Below the pieces are notes generated by a model that was not told the DNA's origin, ran no database searches, and saw only the letters and a program-made list of their open reading frames with translations. Shown piece after piece: positions 59,195 to 64,000 of a DNA stretch of 64,000 nucleotides (position 1 is the stretch's first letter; each line of letters starts with the position of its first letter). A program made the translations under genes and the position numbers. Source of the stretch: Portulaca oleracea (Eukaryota; Streptophyta; Magnoliopsida; Caryophyllales; Portulacaceae); assembly GCA_029582165.1 (NCBI GenBank), contig CM055868.1, forward strand, positions 21,510,391 to 21,574,390. The letters run 5' to 3'.

Positions 59195-59885
59195 TAGGGG
59201 TGAGCGGGACCGGGATCCCGGTCATTTTTGCTACTCCCGGTCCCGGTCCCAGTTGTAACCGGGAGCAAGTTTTTGCTCCCATTCCCGGCGCCGGTTGTGA
59301 CCGGGAGCAAACTTTTGTTCCCACTCCTGGTCCCACCGGGACCGGGAAATAAACCGGGAGTTTCTAGTCCCGATGTTTTAACCTATTTGCAATTATTTTT
59401 TTGTTTATTTCCTTAAAGAACTAACCCAAATAATGTGTGACTCTTGTCATATTGAATTTATTTTCTAGTCCCAGTGAGTTTGTGTCTTTGTGAGAAACAG
59501 TGAAAGGGAGCCAGTGAGGACTTGGGTGTTGGCGACTTGGCAATTGGCATGAAATGGTGAAAGGGAGGCAGTGAGTACTAGTAGTTGGTAATTAGAAGTG
59601 AGTTAGGGTTTTTGGTCGGGGTGTGTCCTTATATTATTGGGCCAAAATGTGTGTGACTCACAGACTCAGTGATAGTGCCCAGTGGCATTTTAATTTTTTT
59701 TATATATATTATTTAAGATTGGGAGTTGGGACCGGGATAGGGAGTTGAGGCTAAGTCCCATTCCCGGTCCCGTAATTAACCGGGACTTTGTTTTTGATCC
59801 CACTCCCGATCCCGTTTCCAATGGGATCGGGATTTCATCGAGACCGGGATGGGACCGGGAATCCCGAAAATTTTTCTCACCCCTA
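59195..59885. mobile_element. Small non-autonomous hAT-like element
   Basis: The inverted ends are TAGGGGTGAG and CTCACCCCTA. The subterminal parts carry many GGGACCGGGA/TCCCGGTCCC repeats (about 59207-59350 and 59720-59870). Flanks GTTTTTGT (59187-59194) and GTTTTGTT (59886-59893) look like an 8-bp duplication blurred in a T run. 691 bp, with no transposase. Confidence 0.75.
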
Positions 59886-59893
59886 GTTTTGTT

Positions 59894-60609
59894 AAGTTGT
59901 TTGTACTAAGTTTAAGTCAAGTATGAAATTTATTTAAATATTTACTTTCATGCATATTTACAAGTGTTTTGTCATGTCTTTCATATTTATGAATGCTTAT
60001 ATAGTTTTATGATTTATTCAAGCATTCCAAGAGGACATAAGTTTTGGTTTGTTTGATTAAAATAAGTATTTGACTCTATGTTGTTTGTGGCATCACAAGT
60101 TTAAGAAAAATCACTTGATCCTATAAGTGTTTAAGGCAATTTTGATTGATTTTTCTAAGTGCAAAATTTATTCATGTGATTATATGAGTGTGTAGAATCA
60201 TACGTTGTTAATTTCCTTTTTATTTATGGAAATATAAGTAGACATGCTTTATTCTTGACATGAAAATAATGAATGGAGGTTCATTCACTTAATACTATGT
60301 TTATAAGTTTGATCATGCTAGTAAGCTTAAGTATGACCTAATTTACTACATGCTAATTTAAGTAGTTGTAAGTCATGTACTTGCAACTATGTTCTTAGCC
60401 AATGCAAGTTATTCATAAGTGACATGGACATAAGTTTATCTATATGTTTGATTGTTCTAAGGTTCTCATGTTATTCAATCGTATTTTAATATGATAAGAG
60501 TTTATTAAGATTTTGTGCAAGTTTACTATAAGATAAATTTCTTTGTGAAATAAATGAATGGGTTGCATAAGATATATGAGAAGATTTCATACTTTGTATG
60601 GTTCATGTA

Positions 60610-60704
<95 letters not shown>

Positions 60705-61804
60705 TTAAATATATGTATCTAATGAGTAATGACATATAAAGCATTAAACATGATTAGATAAGTGTAAGCTTGATCATGATTACTCATGTGTTTTGATGTA
60801 TTCATAATTATAAGTTAAACACATGTTTGTCCTTGTTAATTTTTCAAGTTTATAATAGCATGTAGTAGGATATAAGGAAGGTGTCATAAGGAATTATGCA
60901 TACTTGTGATAGACTATAATTCATGATTATGAAAATGGTTATTTTTTATGTTTTACAAGTTCATAAAGTTTAGTTTATGAGGTTTCTGGATAATCATGAT
61001 TGAGAATGGTCCATGTTGTTTGCATAAGTTGAGTAAGCATATATCAAGTTTATTTGCTACATCAGAAGTGTATAGTTTTTATACATTTGATTATCCTAAA
61101 TTCATGATGATATATCTATGTCAATGGATTTAGTAATGACAAAGTTTAAGCATTATGTTCAAGTCTTCATAGCTATATGCTTTGAAGGGTGGACTTAAAC
61201 ATAATAGGAGAGCATACAACCATGGTAATGTGATGGTTTAATCATATTCTTGGTGGTATACTCCATAAGATAATCATTCATGATTATGAACCATTGTTTG
61301 AATTTATAAGTTTAAGTATGTAGCAAAAGATTGAGATGTAATGGTTTAATTTCATATAAATTGGAAATTCAATTTCCATATATATATGAATCAAAAGTTA
61401 AGTGGTTTATCAAGTGCGAGGTTATTTTGTTCACAAGTTTGTATCCATGGTTCTTTGGATGATAAGCATATAAGAGGATTCATATCAAGTTTACATATGG
61501 TATAGTGTGATAATATCCAAAAATAATATGATGGTTTATTTATACTATGATGAAGATATTCTTATTAAGGCCATGGTAAAGGATATATTTATAAATCTAG
61601 TGGACCTTGTATTAGAAATGGGTTAAGTAGCCTGGATCTCTACTACTCACAACAATCACTCGACTTTACAAATTAGAACACCACCAATTCCTAAAGTTCA
61701 AATGATCAGTACGGAGTTGTCTAAAGTAGTAGGAAGCATCGATTTTACACATCTCAGGTTAAGTGATGCTTAATATCTGTAATGACAAGAGGTTGAGTGG
61801 TGAC
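59894..61804. other. AT-rich region without genes
   Basis: The phrase ATAAGTTTA and relatives recur often, but no ordered repeat or coding frame is visible. An (AT)n tract lies at 60612-60700. It may be the decayed 3' part of the Athila-like element or another LTR. Confidence 0.4.
60612..60700. repeat. (AT)n microsatellite
   Basis: About 44 AT units without interruption. The tyrosine/isoleucine ORFs over it on both strands are artefacts. Confidence 0.95.
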
Positions 61805-62643
61805 TGTTCGGTCTCGTTCCGAGCCGAGCCGAATTTTATCTCTTTTATAGGGTGTTTTTGTTTATTTTAGCCCTTTGTATATATTAGATGTGATGAATTG
61901 GTGTTTTGTAGGAAAATAAGGAGTTAGAAGAAGTTTGGGCTTAGTTGAAGGTTTTTAGAAAATCTCGAGCGATTTCCCGAGTCAAGCCAAGTCAACCCGA
62001 GCCGAGAACCGACCCGAAAGTCCATTTCCATTTTCTGGCACAAAACAGGGGAATGGTAGAGACCCAAGAGTCGCCCGAGTCACCCCTCTCACGCCCGTGA
62101 CAGTGTTCTGGGCATCGGAGACGTCGGCCAAGACAAAGGAGGTCGCGCTCGTGACTTCAGCCGTCGCGCCCGCGACGTGCTACGGGAGAAGAAAGGGCCA
62201 GCGGACAGACGACAGACTCGCTCGATTGACAGCTCTGACTCGCGCGAGTCAGGTCCCTGTCGCGCCCGCGACATACAGGATAACGCCCGCGCCCCTGTTG
62301 ATGGCTGACGGACGAAGCTGGGCAGACGTTGGACTCGCCCGCGCCTTCTATGACTCGCCCGAGTCAGTCTGAGCTGCGGAAACCCCTGCTGTGCACTGTG
62401 CGATTAAAATCCTAGGGTTTGGGTTGTATCTTTCCTTCTTCTATAAATACCCACTTGTATTCATCACTATTGGGAAGTAGCCTAGGTAGTTTAGGAGTAG
62501 AATTAGGTTATATTAGATTTAATTGCTTTCTTTAATTGTTCTTCAAGTTTTCATTTGTTCTTCAAGCTTTCTTTGATTTCTAGCATTTGTATTCAAACTT
62601 TCTCAAGCTTTCTCAATTCAAGCAAGTTTCCATTGAAGTTTTA

Positions 62644-62693
<50 letters not shown>

Positions 62694-63160
62694 GTCACTA
62701 ATCTCCATTGTTGACTTGATTTCAAAATTTTCTAGGGTTAGCCACACAAATCCACTTTTAGTGATGAGGAGGGTCAAGGGTTACCAATTCTACTTACTAG
62801 TGAGAATTTGGGGGATCCTTGGTAATCCAAACATCAATTTCTTGTTTGTTAGGGGAAAATTGCAAAGGTAGATTGAAGATTAGAAGATTTTTGTCATCAA
62901 AGGTATAAAATCTTGTCTCTAATTTCATTGTTCATTCTAGTTTTTCATTCCTTGCTTTAATTGCTTTATTTAATTTCATGCTCTTAATTGCTTTCTTTGA
63001 TTCATGCCTAGGTTAGATTTAAGTTCTTTCCTTTAAATAATTTACCGCTTTCCGCATTGAGAAAAACCCCAAACACAAACCGATTCCCTAAATCAAGCCT
63101 AAACACCCATCCTCGTGGACCAACAACCCTACTAAAAACAACAAAAATTACAACCGAACA
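61805..63160 (+). repeat. 5' LTR of an Asp-primed Ty3/gypsy element
   Basis: It starts TGTTCGG and ends CCGAACA, a perfect 7-bp inverted pair, and is followed at once by a tRNA-Asp-type primer site. TATA box TATAAATACCC near 62442. The part 61810-62380 is rich in CpG and in palindromes such as GACTCGCGCGAGTC. A (CT)n tract lies at 62648-62693. The partner LTR is beyond the window. Confidence 0.75.
62648..62693 (+). repeat. (CT)n microsatellite in the LTR
   Basis: About 22 CT units with one TTT break. Confidence 0.9.
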
Positions 63161-63161
63161 A

Positions 63162-63179
63162 TGGCGCAGTTGCCGGTGA
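63162..63179 (+). other. Primer binding site (tRNA-Asp type)
   Basis: TGGCGCAGTTGCCGGTGA differs at two positions from TGGCGCCGTTGCCGGGGA. Confidence 0.8.
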
Positions 63180-63329
63180 TGGCGTTATTTGGTAGATTAG
63201 GCTATTGGTTTGTGTGTATATAGTTGATTGCTTTCTTGATTATGCTAGAAAAATGTAGCACAAAAAAAATTGAATATCGAAAAAAAGAGAAAAAAAATAG
63301 AAAATTAGAAAAATAGAAAAAAAAGAGTT

Positions 63330-64000
63330 ATGGATAGTCCCCAATTCCCCCAATTTGAGCATGAAATATTTTGGAGGTACTTTGCTAGATTTCATGATTA
63401 CCGTGCTCAATGTGAATTGTATGGCATTTTTTATGATACATTGAATTTGTTGGGAATTGTTAGTGAGGGTGTGAATTATGAGACCCGAAACCTCTTAGAT
63501 TATTACGGGTTTTCTAGTTTAGGTGAAGAAAAAGCATGGGAGTTACTTGAATGGTTGTCTAGGGATTCCTATGAATTTGAGCAACAAAGTGTTAGTCCTA
63601 GCTTCCAACCTCCTTATGCACCACCCTCCAGGACCAAAATTGAACAATCATGTGAATACCCCGTGTATGTTGATGATCAATCTTATGATGGGGGATATGT
63701 GAAAAACTGTTATGATCTTTCCTAATGTGCTCATGTTGAATCTCATCCATTGTGCTTATTTTGTGATTCGTCGTACCATAGTTCTGCTTGTTGTTTCGAA
63801 GCTAAATTTAAAGCTACCGTGAGTGCGGGAGCGGAAGTATTATGTGCGAGAATGACTAAGCGCATGTGTGAACTTTTCCATGAGATGAAGCATAGGGTAG
63901 AAACTTCCTCTTCACAAATGGTTGATTCGAATGTTGAAGTAGGTCATTCATCGTCTTTTAGTCCTGAAATACAAGTTGATTCTTCTGTGTATGATGAGGA
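63330..64000 (+). pseudogene. Start of gag region, Asp-primed element, cut by window end
   Basis: ATG at 63330 opens a frame (MDSPQFPQFEHEIFWRYFAR) with a leader type common in front of gag in Tat/Athila-group plant elements. A TAA at 63723-63725 interrupts it. The same frame goes on with HPLCLFCDSSYHSSACC, a Cys/His cluster, and LCARMTKRMCELFHEM to the window end. The function of this leader is unknown. The gag domain itself is not reached. Confidence 0.6.

Noticed and set aside
60526..60744. ORFs of alternating Tyr and Ile on both strands
   Set aside because: They are translations of an (AT)n microsatellite.

Overview
The window is nuclear DNA of a flowering plant, most likely a eudicot. 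The evidence is AT-rich introns and intergenic DNA, plant lineages of LTR retrotransposons (Athila-like, Tat-like, chromovirus-like and copia), plant TIR transposons and MITEs, and one intact gene of a plant-specific CDK-like kinase subfamily. The species cannot be read from the sequence.

Layout. 1-4766: the 3' part of a gag-protease-only LTR retrotransposon lies next to the 3' end of a Tat-like element, which carries a 22-bp tandem array before its LTR. 4767-9793: low-complexity DNA with a broken, intron-containing MCM7 fragment on the minus strand and a possible Helitron end. 9794-18560: AT-rich DNA packed with MITEs (a MULE-type MITE with a 10-bp target duplication and three Stowaway-like elements nested in one another), Helitron-like ends and microsatellites. 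18561-21491: the only gene that looks functional, an eight-exon kinase of the IBS1/At1g54610 type. 22307-23310: a 22-bp satellite ordered in 66-bp trimers. 23573-28114: copia debris joined to a chromovirus-like 3' end and long LTR.

28883-64000 is a nest of retroelements. A complete 9.7-kb Athila-like element without RT, RNase H and integrase (minus strand, target duplication GTAAG) sits next to, and probably inside, the 5' LTR of a second Athila-like element whose pol lies at 39.5-47.2 kb. The gag gene of that second element is interrupted by a hAT element (8-bp duplication AGGTGTCC), which itself contains a MULE-like foldback element. Just after its pol stop sits a chromovirus-like element (47253-58606, duplication CAAGC). 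The protease region of that one is split by a 4.1-kb gag-protease-only element (50593-54689) of the same family as the copy at the left edge. The right end holds another small hAT element and the 5' LTR and gag start of a further Asp-primed element.

All retroelement reading frames carry stops or frameshifts except the protease ORF of the Athila derivative. Two element types are consistently reduced: one has gag-protease plus a conserved C-terminal extension in place of pol, and the other has gag-protease plus an env-position ORF but no RT or integrase. Both have good LTRs, primer sites and target duplications, so they were probably mobilised by enzymes supplied from elsewhere.
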